Origin: Trichoplax sp. H2
Taxonomy: Eukaryota > Placozoa > Uniplacotomia > Trichoplacea
Direction: 5' to 3'
NCBI GenBank assembly: GCA_003344405.1
Contig: NOWV01000006.1
Span: 1,054,001-1,118,000 of the forward strand
DNA: 64,000 nt
Shown: positions 12,296 to 25,297 of the stretch, piece after piece
Layout: the number at the start of each line of letters is the position of its first letter
Numbering within the stretch: the first letter of the stretch is position 1
Translations under genes and position numbers: made by a program
Notes under the pieces: model-generated
The model's database searches: none
Told to the model about the DNA's origin: nothing
The model's input: only the letters and a program-made list of their open reading frames with translations

Positions 12296-13769
12296 TCCTG
12301 TAGATTATCGTTAAATTAATTTGTAATCGATCCTTTTATTCATAGATTATTATAGAAAGGCCATCGTGGTAGTTCTCTTAAATTTTGAGCATATAATCTA
12401 AACTATGATACTTACTGCATGTCGGCAGACTGTATACTATCGGTATGTTATCATGGAATGCTTTTAGAGTCACTCACCGTATTGCAGTATAACATAAATA
12501 CTCGTATAGGTATTAGTATGAAGTAAAATTGCATAGGTCATCATTCTATTAACAACTAAATGTAAATATACTGTATATTGCTGATCAAAAAGTCCTACGG
12601 TACTGCCTGATAAATTATGGTAAAAATTTTTAAAATCTATTGTGGAGATTCAGGTAATATTTTATTAGTCTGACTTAAGATCTAAAGTTGTATGAATATA
12701 TGATTAATTAATTACAAATCAACTAGGAGATTATATTCTTTTTCACACAATACTAGGAATATGATGTGGATGTTCAATATTAGTCTGAAGATAACGTAAT
12801 TCCTTTCAATTGTTTACCTTTCCATTTTCTCTGATTTTGTACCTTACCCTTAGAATAAAGGTTGCGATAAATTATTTTAAGTAGCGAGACCCTTAAAACT
12901 GATCCGAATTTACCCGAAATTAAAAAAATTACGCGAAATAGTAACGTATGAAGGCGACAATCATAATCATATACTGTTTATTTATAAAAATTATTTTAGA
13001 GATAGACGAAGTGATTAGATTCTTATCATCGTATGTTATAAAATACAGTGGGATGTAAGATGTCAATATCTGATAAAATAGTGATACTGTATATGAAGTA
13101 CCATATATACAGACACGAGGGTTACGTAATTTAGAAATACAAAAGAAAATAGAATAAACAAGATAAACTTATGAAAGGTACTATAAATATGACAGGAAAT
13201 AAATAAATGATCAAACAGATTCCCTGTAACTCGCGTTATAAGCTTTATATTTAAGCTTCCATAGACCATCGTTACAGTTCTACAAGTATACTGTCACATC
13301 GTCTACGGTAAATTAATTTTGAATCTAGGATTCATCAAATTTGATCTCAGAATTGAAGGTTATGTTTAGCTAATTCAAATTTTTGCTACCAATTTTGAAG
13401 AGCTCTATTTACCGTAATATAATTTATTATTAGCTTTCAATTAGTTCTTTTGTTTGTAATCGAAATTAAAAATGATCCTTTTTCACGCGATTACATGCTA
13501 ACTCTTGAATGTACACCGCTATGGCGAAAAGCTACGTGCATTCCTCACCATTATAAAGAATGTAAATTCATCCTACACATTATAATATTATCAATTACCA
13601 TTATGGATACAAACAAATGCATCGAATTGGTTGATCTTTTAGAGTTTTATGCAGTCCACAGATCAGAATTTATGAAGTTAATTTTGGGACTGTAAAGAGG
13701 TTCAGTTCGACTAATACATTGCAATTGTCCGTGCTCATTGGATATCGCTAAAATATAAAGGCAACGAAT
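12296..13769. other. Convergent 3' region of TIPRL and the SH3 gene
   Basis: AT-rich sequence lies between two convergent genes. A possible polyadenylation hexamer AATAAA for TIPRL lies near 12853. A plus-strand frame is open for about 80 codons at 13450-13695. It resembles no family I know, starts from a TTG, and is probably chance, although its sequence looks less biased than its flanks. No GTAC cluster is present, as would fit a region holding only 3' ends. Confidence 0.5.
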
Positions 13770-16700
13770 TTAAATAGAAGTCACAGGTGGTCTAGCGAAA
13801 GAGCGGGGTATAAAGCCCTGCTTATTGCTGGTTGGTGCATAAGCCCAAATCCAACTTTCATCATTTTGATCATCAAGTTCAGCATAAACAATTTCGCCTC
13901 TTCTAACGTCTAAGTCATCGATGGTCCTAGCTTGGTAATCAAAGAGAACTACAAGACGGGTGCCTTGCTGCTTGATAACTGTTGAATCCGTACTGAACAT
14001 AGATTCATTTTCAAAATCTGTTTTTATAGACGAATCATCCTGATTCGAAATTGCCTTGAATGTTTCTAGAGATAGATGTAGAATACGACAAAAAGTTAAA
14101 TGCTACTACAAAAGTCAAATATCTTATATCCTTGTCGATAGTACATGAATCAAGTGTCTATAGTGGTGGAAAGTGCGGTTTATAAGTACTTCTCAATTGA
14201 TATGTATTCATATTAATCTGTGGTTATATAAAAATACATTCACATAAATACAGTTCTAGTATTAATGCCTGTCCGCATGATTAAAATAAGAATATATTTT
14301 ACTAAGCCATTCTGAGAGGAAGTGATAGCGAGCATATGCAGCATTATTTGCTAATCATATGCAGTACGCTTCTGTATTTTTATCGAATAAGCGTACTCTT
14401 ACCTTAATCTTATTAGCTATCAATGTTGATAGTCATCTGCGAGTATTGTGAACTAGTTCTATTCGTAATGACATTCTCTTTATAAAATAGCTATTAAATA
14501 CTAACCATCATCAATGGATAAGCTAGACAACGGAACAAATCCTTCTTTCCTATTATCTTTCGCTATCCAAGCCCAGTTATCATTATCGATATTAAGAACC
14601 TTAACCAACTCTCCTTGTTGAATGGAAATATCACAGTCAGTTTCGGCTTGAAAATCTGCAGTTACTAGGATCAGTCCTTGTGACTTAGGACTTCCATTGT
14701 TAGAGTTTGAATTTTTATAATAATTATTATTCTTATTATTTATGTCTGGTACAATGCCATCATCTGGTAGACTATAAGATTTATTTCGTAATTCTTGCTG
14801 TTGATGAGCACTACCAACGATTGATAGATTATCGCTGGATTCACCATATTCCTGGTAGGAATGATTGGAAATTTTACTATTACTACTTGATCCTGATCCT
14901 GTTGTTGCAATAGGGTAGTTATTGAAATTAGATTGAGACTGTTGGCTATAAATATGAGGAGTCGCAGATGTATTAGGCTGTGAATTTGATGGTAAAGTAC
15001 TATTTGGCTGATGATTGAATTGATCATCAGTATGATTGGACAATCTTATTCCGTTGTTTCCAACATCTGATTGTTGCATTCTGTTGTAACTAGCTCGATT
15101 TAGTGCGTGAGTAAATCTTTGCCTGGGACTTTGTGGCCTGAAAACAACACCTTTATCTAATTCTTCACTGCTTTCTTCCTTAGTAACATTCGGTCTACTA
15201 CGATCAGGCGACGGTTTTTGTAGATTTAAGTTTAATCTGAAATTTAACTGATTGGCAGGAACACTAGGCTGAATACGGCGATTTTGTGATTCTCGATCGA
15301 TAGACTTTAAATAGGAAAATGTACGACCAAACGATGATTTCATTTCTTGTTTCTGTAATTATAATTACGGTTATTAAAATATCTTAAAATATTCGTTAAA
15401 AGAATTGCAACGCTAGCATTTTGTAGCATCGACTGTATTTCTTTGCATCAGGTTGTGAGAGGTTAATATCATGATGTTATTTGGATAATATCCTATTTGT
15501 ATTTTTACGTAATACGAATTTCCTCTAAAAAATTTCATATTTGTTTAGTTCAAGTTATAATAAGAGCAATGAGAGTAAGATTTCTATAACAAATAATTTG
15601 TTGCAAATACTTTCACATGGTATTGAAATAGAATCGACCGACCGAATGGCCTGTTAATTAATACTGAGTTACGATATCAGACAAGTATACTAAATGTACA
15701 GTTTTTACCAGGATAGTCAGTCTAATAATAAAAAAATTACTAAATTCAGTAAATAAAAACCTAATGAACTACTCTAATACGTTTACTAGTATATACTGTA
15801 TGCAACGGTGTTTTTAGTATAATTCAATAAAACTAACAGTGATCACTGAATATGTACAGCGTTACATATTATACAAATATCTTAGTAAAAATCGAAATAT
15901 TTTTTAATATTGCATACCATACGCTGTATGGGGTATACTTTACAGTGTGAGTAATAATCAATAGGAAACTGTACTTTTCTCTAATTGATGTAGCTATGAG
16001 GAGACATTAGATTTAAATTTATACTTAAACTACCTGATTCTATAGTTTGGGATTATAAAAGTCAAAGGGAGTTAGATTTAGCTGCAGCATACTAAGCGAC
16101 GATGTTTGAGCTACCTATACGATCAGTTACCTTGCAAGCATAGAATAACATAATCTATAAGTGACTGCGTGATATTTTATTCGTAGGAACAATCTTTTAG
16201 TTACAAATAGTGGAGGTAACGTAGGTGGATAGATCTGGAAAGATTTAATCAAGGGACATAATGGACTTTTGATAACGATTCGTATGCGCACACTGCAGTA
16301 AATTAGCATGGTTACTTCACATGAGCAAATATGGTACCGTACTATAGCAAAAGAGCGCGGAACAATTTGTAAAATTATCTATGTTATTTCAAGATCGAAA
16401 CTATCATAATGGAACTAACTCTTATAGCGTAATCGCATATTGAATGTTAATCTAACAATAGATACGGTATTTAACTAAAATAGATTAAATACTTATAAAT
16501 CAGCATTTTACTCAACTTTAAACTAGAGTAGATATGACCGAACAAACTACTGTATACAACAATTAAAAACAATTTTAAATATTCAATTTTATTTAACTTA
16601 TATCATATCCAGAAAATTTTACGTACTTTTCGCGGCTTTTCAATGTTAGGAGATTGCTTTAACGCGCAATAGGAATAGGGTACAAATCCTTCACCCCCAT

Positions 16701-16920
16701 GACTAGCTTGTACATATACCCAATCATTATCACGATATAGAAGTGTCACGATATCTCCTCGCTTAACTTCTAGCTCGTCTTCAACGCAAGGCTGAAAGTC
16801 TTGTAGTATCACCATTTTCATCCTAGCGAAATCTTTGCTATCATCATTAGCTGCGCTGCGGCTTATTTCAATTGCAAGTAAGCTTTCAAGACTTGAACTT
16901 CCAGTAATTCTCGCTGGCAT
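13770..16920 (-). CDS. Three-SH3-domain adaptor protein, possibly Dlish-like
   Basis: Exons in reading order: 16627-16920, 14506-15352, 13770-14065, in phase (0, then 1), giving about 478 aa. Each exon carries one SH3 domain. SH3-1 at about residues 35-92 contains LQDFQPCVEDELEVKRGD, WVYVQ and EGFVPYSYC. SH3-2 at about 323-380 contains TADFQAETD, WAWIAK and EGFVPLSSL. SH3-3 near the C-terminus contains LFDYQARTIDDLDVRRGE, WIWAYAP and QGFIPRSF. SH3 domains bind proline-rich peptides, so the protein is probably a cytoplasmic adaptor. The linker in exon 2 is disordered and rich in Asn, Gln and Ser. The three-SH3 layout recalls insect Dlish/Vamana, but that assignment is tentative. The ATG at 16920 is the first in frame. 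The frame stays open upstream to an acceptor-like TAG at about 16950, so a 5' coding exon may exist. Confidence 0.85.
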
Positions 16921-19900
16921 ATAGGCAAATGCGTTTTGGTTTCTCCCTACAGAAATTTCATATATTATGCGTAAGTGCCATTCCCTGAATAATCTAATTG
17001 AATCTGATGTAAGCCTCGAATGGACTCATAAAAGGTGCAAAGATTTACTCTTAAAGCTGTACTCTTGATCAAAAATACTGTTTCAGATTATATAAGAATT
17101 AGAATATCAATTAATAAGAAATTGTAGCTGGTAGTGAGAGCCAAAATTTGAATTATATGGTACGCTGTATATCGATCATTTGCTAGTTTGTCAAGCGATA
17201 AATACTGTTATTATGTTTCTACTTAGCTAGGATAAGAAGAACTCTTAATTGATCGATTTGAAATATTTTTTGTACTTTATCTTTTAAGTTATGAATAGTT
17301 GATGGAAAGTAAACCGAGAAACAATAGACCATTTTAAAACAAAGATGCAATCACGATGATTACAGAAAATAGTTCAAGTTTCTTGTTGAGGAGAATCATA
17401 CTATACATGTAGAACTATTAACGGGTATTATAACAGCCATTATTAGTAGCACTATCACTAGTCGCATAGACGTTTTTATGTACTTGTTTTGATGCAGTAA
17501 CAACATGATTTAACTTGCTACAGTTAAACCATCTTTGAACCTAGAGAGATTCTTGGTACCTAGAACTAAGTCGGCATAATATTAAATAATCAAATATAAA
17601 GGATGAATCCTTAGATTATAAAAAGTTTTACACTCTTTGTAGGCTAAAATTAAACAATTAAGTGATTGTAATCATTAGTTATGATAATTTTGATGTAAGC
17701 GAAATTGCTTTCACATAAACTTGACCGCGTTAATAAAACACTAACATAAAACAGCAATAAATTCAAGAGGATGGATCTTAGATCCGTATCATTATGAAGT
17801 AAAATAGATAGAGTACTGAATCTTGTCTTGTTCTCCTTTGTTAATAATATTTGGCATCATGAAATTCTTAATGTTAGTGCTGTTACATTACTCCGAAATT
17901 AAATCATCTCCTCCCTTTTTTTCATGTTAATTTATTTAAGTAGGCTTTAAGGCATGTGTTATGTATAGAAAACTGAAATCAGTTATTTGTAATTAAATAT
18001 GATTTAGATAGGATTGAGACCGTGATTTTTAGCATCAGTACTGTAGTAAATCAATCGAAAAGGCATACCATTCTTTTATATATAATATTGACAACTAGTG
18101 AAATCATGTCGATAACAATAAATTGATTGCTATAACGGTAGGCAACTTATTCTTATCAAGCAGATTTCACGCTAGATGTCAAAGATCACGATTATCATAG
18201 TTACCTTGATTATCATAGCTATGGAATTGATATAGTAGATCATCTAACTAAGTTATAGAATCGAGTCCTATAGATTTCAAAACTTACCTTTTTTACTTTT
18301 AGAAAGTCTAATCGGGCATAAGAACGCCATGATGATCGATACGATTATGTTTACAACAGTATATTTTACACTGACAATACTGTATAATTTATTTTCTCCG
18401 AGACACTTTTTATGATTGATGGTATAGGAACTTACGTATTCCTTTCTTTCATGCCCCCAATGGTCGCCGTTGTGCTAATAACTGACGTCCATATAATTTG
18501 AAATACATTATTAGAACAATAGCTGGGAAATTGCGCAAGTCTTATTTGTTCTGTCGGCGTTAGTTATCGGTACGCAATTAAAATAAATCATTCTTCAAGA
18601 ACAATTATAAAACTGACCCATGTACACAGTATTTACTACACAATGGTACAGACAATACCATTGTTCGTCTGTGTCCCATCGAGCGATGCATCATTTCATA
18701 GCAATTTACTAGCATTATCTACTTGTGTTACACGGAATGTATTGACAACTTTTAGCAGTCCTTCAAGTAAAAACGACTTCATGAGAACAAAATACAATAA
18801 TATAGAATTATAAATATTCTGTAAAAAATCACTATGTTCGATGCTTAAAGTTATAGACTATATATAGCGTATTGTTTAAAATAGGCAATGCTTTAAATAT
18901 ACGCGTATATACATTTAAAATAAGTGTATGCTTCTAGTTTAAATTTAGCCAAGGAAGCAAGGAAAATATAAAGAAATTTAAATAATTTATTTCAAATAAT
19001 ATATCGTACTTAATGCTACCATTCTTGTTATGTTACTCAATTTATTAAAAGCAAAGCTGCTCGAAGCTGATTCACGAATAGTATCTCATTAACACTATGT
19101 ACTTGAAGCAAATGAGCACAATATGATACACCGCTAAAGTCACAGCTCTTAGTATAAACACCAGTTAAATAATCATTCTTACTTTGAACTGTCAATGTTT
19201 TATACTGTACATTTGATTGCAATAAGTATTATACTGTAATATCTGTAGCCCACTTTCATTGTTATCACAGTATTCAGTAGTTTAATTAATGTATGTTGAT
19301 TCCGATAAGGTATTATACGTGATTTTTTTTATTTAACTTGAGTTATTGCAACTGATACAGTCGTATTTCTCTCCTTTTGCTTACGCTAATACCAATTAAT
19401 CAGACAAATTAGCATGTTCAAGTTACATATTTATCGTTCAAATACGCATATTCATTGACAATATCAGTAGTTAATCATCCGTATGCTAACAACATTGACT
19501 CAGGAAGTTTGACAGAAGCAACCAAATGATCAGCAGAATGGGTGCTTATAAAATTTTTATTTTTTCCTTCGCTTGTGATTGTAACCTACTAAGTGATTGT
19601 ATCTGTCTCTGCTATTAATCGTACTGACTATATAAATTATACGATAAAGAATAAGAATAATGGGTCGGGAATATGCTTCGGGTAGCTATTAGTCAGTAGA
19701 TGCTAATTTGACTACGTCATCGAAACACTTTAAGCGTCATACAGTGAATCATAGACCGTCGTCAGTCTTATTCAGGCAATAAAGTTTGTATCGAAGGTCA
19801 GAGTGTAGTGCTGTACAGCGATATTATTACTACAATAGCAAATATACATGGTCAGTTAAATAGGTAATTTAACCATAATAATTGCGTAATAATTAACCAA

Positions 19901-21889
19901 TAATTACTATATGGAGAAACTGTATTGAACGAAGGGAGAGCCTTTGCCATAATTGAAAAATTTAGATAATGTCTGGTAGTGTATACAGTATGCAATGTGA
20001 TATGACTAATACGGTTACTAACCAATGTCATGCATGAAGCTATACATCGTCCATAATGAATTCATTCAAAAATTTGCTGAAAGTGATGCTTTTTACATTG
20101 ACTTCAAAATAATACACCGACTACGCCACAAGCGCCAGAAGGAGCTACTTAAAGGTGTAGATCGCTTATGGACAGTACCAGTAAAGATCGAAGTTAGACC
20201 GATTATAGATCATTAAATAACGAGTCAAAAACATTTACTTGTATTTCGCAAAATAGGAGTCTTACTACTCAATAATCATATACACTCTATCAAACAAAGA
20301 AGGCATCATTGCGTAATTAACATTGCATTTACTTGAATCAAGTTGTCATGGTTATTTATTATGCTTATTATCGCATAAAATTCTTTTAAATTAGCCGACA
20401 ACTTGATTTCTTGTAAACAGTCAAAGATAAATCAGCAGACTAATTTAAATGTTCGATGGTAATAATCTTGAAACCTAAATTAATATACGCTAAATAATAC
20501 GTTATAAATCCTTTCCTCACTTTAGTGGTAGACTCAAGGTTGCGCTTTTTCTTCGATTTATTCATTTGCTAAATGCTTATTTACATGACAGAAAAAGTGT
20601 ACGAATAGGCATGGGTACACATACTTAGTGGATGTGATGATAGGAATGAAGTCTGTATCATTTGAAGATTATTTAAATTGTCATTCATGATTGTATTTGA
20701 TGTTAAAATTGCAGGATGTGATGACGACTACTACAGTACGAGCATGCTAAATGCGTGGAGGTAAGAAAGAAAGGCCTACTTCCATGGTTAAACTTGTGGT
20801 AAACGGACTGAACAACCAAATTGGAAGAATATGTGTTACCTCTACCCGATAGTACACTGTACACAGCATCTGGATGAGAGCTGCTAAACGCCGAAATCGG
20901 CACTTCGTTAGTTCGAGATTCTTTCAAACTAAAAACCAGAATAATACTGGTATAAAGTGTACAGTACTATCTATGCACTTCTAGCGTTGAAAAAGATCTA
21001 ACTGTTATAATTCTATTAGTATCTCAGTGACTTCTCGTTCACACCGTTACCAAATTTTGACTGGGTATGTTCTCTGACATTCAAATGCAGTTCTGTAGAA
21101 TGACAGATGAAGGAATGATATGCTGCCGAAGTATGACATTAACCGCAATATCTCGGCTTATTAATAGTATGGTGAGATACACCGCTGTAAAACCAGTCTA
21201 GAAATGCACGAAAATGCGTTTATACCAGTATTCGGCATTACTTCTCTGTTATCATCAAAGAGGTAAAAAAGAACTTTTTTTCACCTCTATGGTCACCGTA
21301 AATATGTACTGTACAGTGCAGTAACCGTACAATCAAAGTCTACATTTGTACGCAGAAATTATAAAACTACAGATTGAATAATTAAAAAAAAGAAAACACG
21401 GTTTAAACACCTCAATCACTATTTTGAAAGGTACCGCAGTTTGCTGACTACAATACCAGTATAGTACTGTACACCAAAGTACAGTACTAATAATTTGTGA
21501 ACTTACCAACCTCTTTTTCGAGTACTTTAGTCCCTCTCAATACCAAGCATAATAATACTGTATATCCGTTTCTATGCCAACCTCATATCAAATTGTCTGC
21601 ATACAGTGCTGTACAACGTACAGTACGGTACACTCGTACAGTACTGTGCAGTGTACAGTACAGTAATATCAGTCGCTGTACCAGTAAATAATAAAATCAT
21701 CAGGTATGCTGAGATTATTTTACCACTGCGATCGTAGGATAGAAAGTTTCTAATTATCAAAAACAGTGTTATTTATTTTTACCGGAGGCATTGAAGGTTT
21801 AGCAAGTATCAAACAATATTGCCTATGGCTTATCATTGCAAATAAGATTACTTATCATTGCTATTAGGACAAGACTTTAAAATTAGGCA
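16921..21889. other. AT-rich intergenic stretch with possible orphan exon
   Basis: Nearly 5 kb lie between the divergent SH3 gene and the coiled-coil gene. I saw no exon chain. One plus-strand frame at 20025-20216 (63 codons, ATG start) encodes a charged peptide containing LRHKRQKELLKGVDRLW. It could be a terminal exon, but no partner exon or domain was recognised. GTAC palindromes appear singly near 20957 and thicken from 21305 towards the coiled-coil gene. A missing 5' exon of the SH3 gene would also be expected here. Confidence 0.45.
21305..21668. repeat. GTAC-type palindrome cluster 3, upstream of the coiled-coil gene
   Basis: Copies of TACTGTACAGT lie at 21305-21322 and 21460-21490, with a dense array at 21600-21665. 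The array ends about 225 bp before the ATG at 21890. Spacing and content match the clusters in front of RanGAP1/TIPRL, TAF13 and TBCK. No coding potential: the two open frames crossing it are readouts of the repeat. Confidence 0.8.
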
Positions 21890-24507
21890 ATGACAACTAA
21901 AAAAGCTCCTAATAGTCTCGGAGATTTGTTACATCGAGTACAAGATGTTCATCGAAAGGATATTAATGATTATTGCTCGGGGCATTTAAATCATAATAAG
22001 TTGTGGAAAGCGAAGGATGAGCTCTATCACAAGTCATGGGAATCGTCTTTAAAGAAGCCGGTAATTTTCGTTACTCCAAGCAAGCGAGTTCATATACCGG
22101 TTAATAAACCAATTAGAAGAAAAATGATAGATGCATTAGTGGATTATTCCGTTGGTCCTGCTGGTAATCTTCCGATAAGTGGTTATTCACTTACAGAGAA
22201 TCCAGTCAAATCTGTCACTGAAGCTAAGACAGTAAAGAAGGACCGAAATTATGTCTTAGATTTGGATTACAAACAGCGTACAGGTAGTGATAAATAAAAC
22301 TGATATATTTTACGTTTCATGTACAGCGCAGCACGGCTTAATAAATCTACATGAAATAGATTGTTTCAGATAGTTATGTACAGTAATCCTAATGTCATAA
22401 AATTATTATCGACAATATTTTTCGCAGTAGAATTTTCACTGTATTATAACAATTTAATGATTAATATCTTTTTAGTTGGGCCCGTATTGATAGAAGAAGT
22501 TGGATTTCCCGATGTCATGCTTCCGGTAGTAGTCAAAAACAACTTGAGCTCCACCGCTAATGATGAAAATAATGACGAAGATGCCATCTTCGAGAACAAA
22601 TTTATCAATACTTATACACTTCATGCAAAACGTAAAGAGCAATATAAACATCTTCGAGAATTAGATCGAGCAGTAGTCAAGTGTCAGAGTATTCAAGACA
22701 GAGGAATGTTTCGAGATAGACGGGTAGAAGATATAGAACATAAATTGCAAAATGTAAGAAATAAGTGATCCGTAAATGTGTGAAAATTTTATACCGATAG
22801 TTACTATTAATTTCGTTTAAACTTATTACTGGTAATATTACAGGAACTTCAGATTGCCGAGGCAAGCAATGATTATATGGAAACCCTTAATAAATTTAGT
22901 AACTCTTTTAATAAAATTATTACTTTATCGAAGCTTTATAAAGGAATATTGAAGTTAATCAAGGTCAGTTACTTGAATATGAATAACAATCTTGAATCAT
23001 GAAAGATGTATAAAAGAATTACACATATAGCTTCTATTCATCCTAAATCAACGAAATATCTTACTTTTAGGCTGAATATGATAATTATTTAAATTACTTA
23101 TTTCGAAGACAACCACTCATACTTGAATCTGTAAGATATGGTGTACAGCAACTATCAGATAAAAATACTGCCAAATATATTCCAGAATTGAAAAGAGAGA
23201 TGCTTTCAGTTGATATCTTAGAAGAACAAATAAATGTTCACCTAAAGGAGAATGTTAGGTAATTTTTGTATGTTTTATTCCAGACCATAAGGTTAAAGTA
23301 ATACAGCAGAAAATAAGTACGTTAGTCCAGTTTCATCAATTATTATAATATGCTATAATTACCCCCATTCTCTATAGTATTCTATATGCTCTTTAATTGT
23401 TACTATAAAAATCCTATTTGAATCAGGCTAAGAGAAAAATTAAGAAAGGAGGAACAGCTTACACAAAATGCTATAGATGAAATTGCAGGTCTCAATAGAA
23501 CGCATATATTTCTAAAATTTACTGTAGCGGAGTGGATAAAACAATTTTATGTAATTTATCAAAGCTAAATTTTCGTGATTTCTATAATAGCTACGCCTAA
23601 AAGACTTGTGATACATGTTGAAGAGAAACCAAAAGAAGTAGATAAAGTGATAGATGAACTTCACGTAATGGTTAGTCTTCCAATAGTTATATGCAACGAA
23701 TTCATGTTATTGTAATACAATGCTGTATCAAAATTTGAACTTTGAACGCTCCTTATTATCTAAAATGTATTCAGATTTATAATAAAAGAAGAATAATTCA
23801 AAAAATGAAAGAGCATCAGAAAAAAACTCTTGTCCCGGCAACAGTGTGCCAAAGGTTGGACCAATGCATTAAAGAAACCGAGGTAAATTTTCTGATATTA
23901 ATGAACCTAACCTAAGATACCTGATGCAGAAATCAAGATAGGGTGTTAAGTAAATCAACGAAATAATCATTAGTATCATAAATCATTACTTCGATGTTAA
24001 TCATACCGATTCATATCAGATTCAAATTCAGAAAGTGATGAAACAAGTTGAAATGGTAGAAACAAGAATTAAGGTGAACATTTGCGAGCTTAGCATTCGA
24101 TTTTGCACTGCAATAGCTCTTTTAATATTGTAATCTTAACGAAAATACCTCTAGAAGTTAAGCTAACATACTTCGTTAAATTACAATTTTACGAATACAA
24201 ATGTATTGTCAGGTACATGGACAATAATCGTTTATTAAATTCACGATGTCGCTGATAATTAATCATAGTTTACCATTAATTATAATGGCAGGAGCATCAG
24301 ACATATATAAACATAGCACTTGGTAAATCAGGATTTACAGCAGATAATAAGCGGTAAGCTTAATAGCTTCAATAAATGTTTTGCATATACATCTAATTTA
24401 TACATTAACCCAATAAAACAAAATTCTACGATAGCCTATTTATGCAGAGATTGAACCAATTTATTGAAAGAAGATCAGAATTAGAGCACAACAGCTTGCA
24501 ACTATAG
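21890..24507 (+). CDS. Coiled-coil protein, possibly C6orf118/TSNAXIP1-N-like, 10 exons
   Basis: Exons: 21890-22283, 22476-22753, 22844-22963, 23071-23258, 23427-23488, 23591-23664, 23775-23882, 24020-24073, 24292-24353, 24450-24507. All are GT-AG and phase-consistent, giving 465 aa. The N-terminus carries SLGDLLHRVQDVHRKD and YCSGHLNHNKLW. Residues 160-460 are Lys/Glu-rich and helical, with heptad-like stretches (LREKLRKEEQL, IIQKMKEHQKK, IQKVMKQVEMVETRIK). The middle part (LSKLYKGILKLIKAEYDNYL) resembles the N-terminal domain of TSNAXIP1. From memory, the length and the SGHLN motif suggest C6orf118, a little-studied protein, but I could not check this. The exon structure is secure and the name is not. 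The last exon uses the second AG of a tandem CAGAG acceptor, because the first would give a frameshift to a stop. Confidence 0.8.
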
Positions 24508-25297
24508 CTGTTTGTTATAATCGCAAAGATTTCTGAGTTGGATATGTAAAAACTGAGAGCTTAAACGACTAGCACCAAGTTTCCATCATTTGTGAAGTAT
24601 AGGTATATAAATTTCTTACATATAAAATACTGAATATTAGCAATCGTTATTACAAATTATTCTTGTAGTAAGCGACAATCTCAAGTATCGTATTGCCTCC
24701 GTGTATAATAATTCGATAACTAAAATTATTCTCCCTACTGTTACACATGTATTCTTCAAATTGTGATTTGTATTATAATTATTACAGGAAGGTATCTTAC
24801 GATAGATGATATACAGTATTTTTCAAGAATTGTATATTTATAGAAATAGAATGTAATTCAATAAAACATCAGCTGAATGATCTATTCGTTTTGTAAATCA
24901 ATGTACTTCAAATATTAGTAATGAACGAAGACAATACCAGATTAAATTGTATATTCTCTTTTTAGAAATTTACAGTAGGTAAAATAGTACGAAAAATGAT
25001 AATTCTATGAGTAACACTCAAGTAGCCGTGATTGATTTCTCACGGATACTAAGTAATCTACAAAGGAGTTCTGCATTATACCATGAGTATCAAGACTTAT
25101 TATAGAGAATAATGCTAGCAATTTAAAGTTGGGCACTAGAGGAACATTACATTTAGCTCGTCAATATCTAATCCAATTATGAAAGATTAAGCTATTTGCC
25201 AATAAATCTAGCAATATGCCAGACTGAGATTATTCGATAATAACGTAGCGAGTTCAATAGCGTCAACCCGGATAAAAGGGCATGAATTTTTCTATAG
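24508..25297. other. Convergent 3' region of the coiled-coil gene and TAF13
   Basis: AT-rich sequence of about 0.8 kb lies between the TAG of the plus-strand coiled-coil gene and the TAA of minus-strand TAF13. It should hold both 3' UTRs. No open frame of note and no GTAC cluster are present, in contrast to the 5' sides of both genes. Confidence 0.6.

Noticed and set aside
13450-13695. 81-codon plus-strand frame
   Set aside because: Begins with a non-ATG codon, no recognised family and no phase-compatible partner exon; kept only as a note in the intergenic entry.
14707-15027. Open frames antisense to or out of frame with the SH3 gene linker
   Set aside because: Shadows of the low-complexity linker in exon 2 of the SH3 gene.
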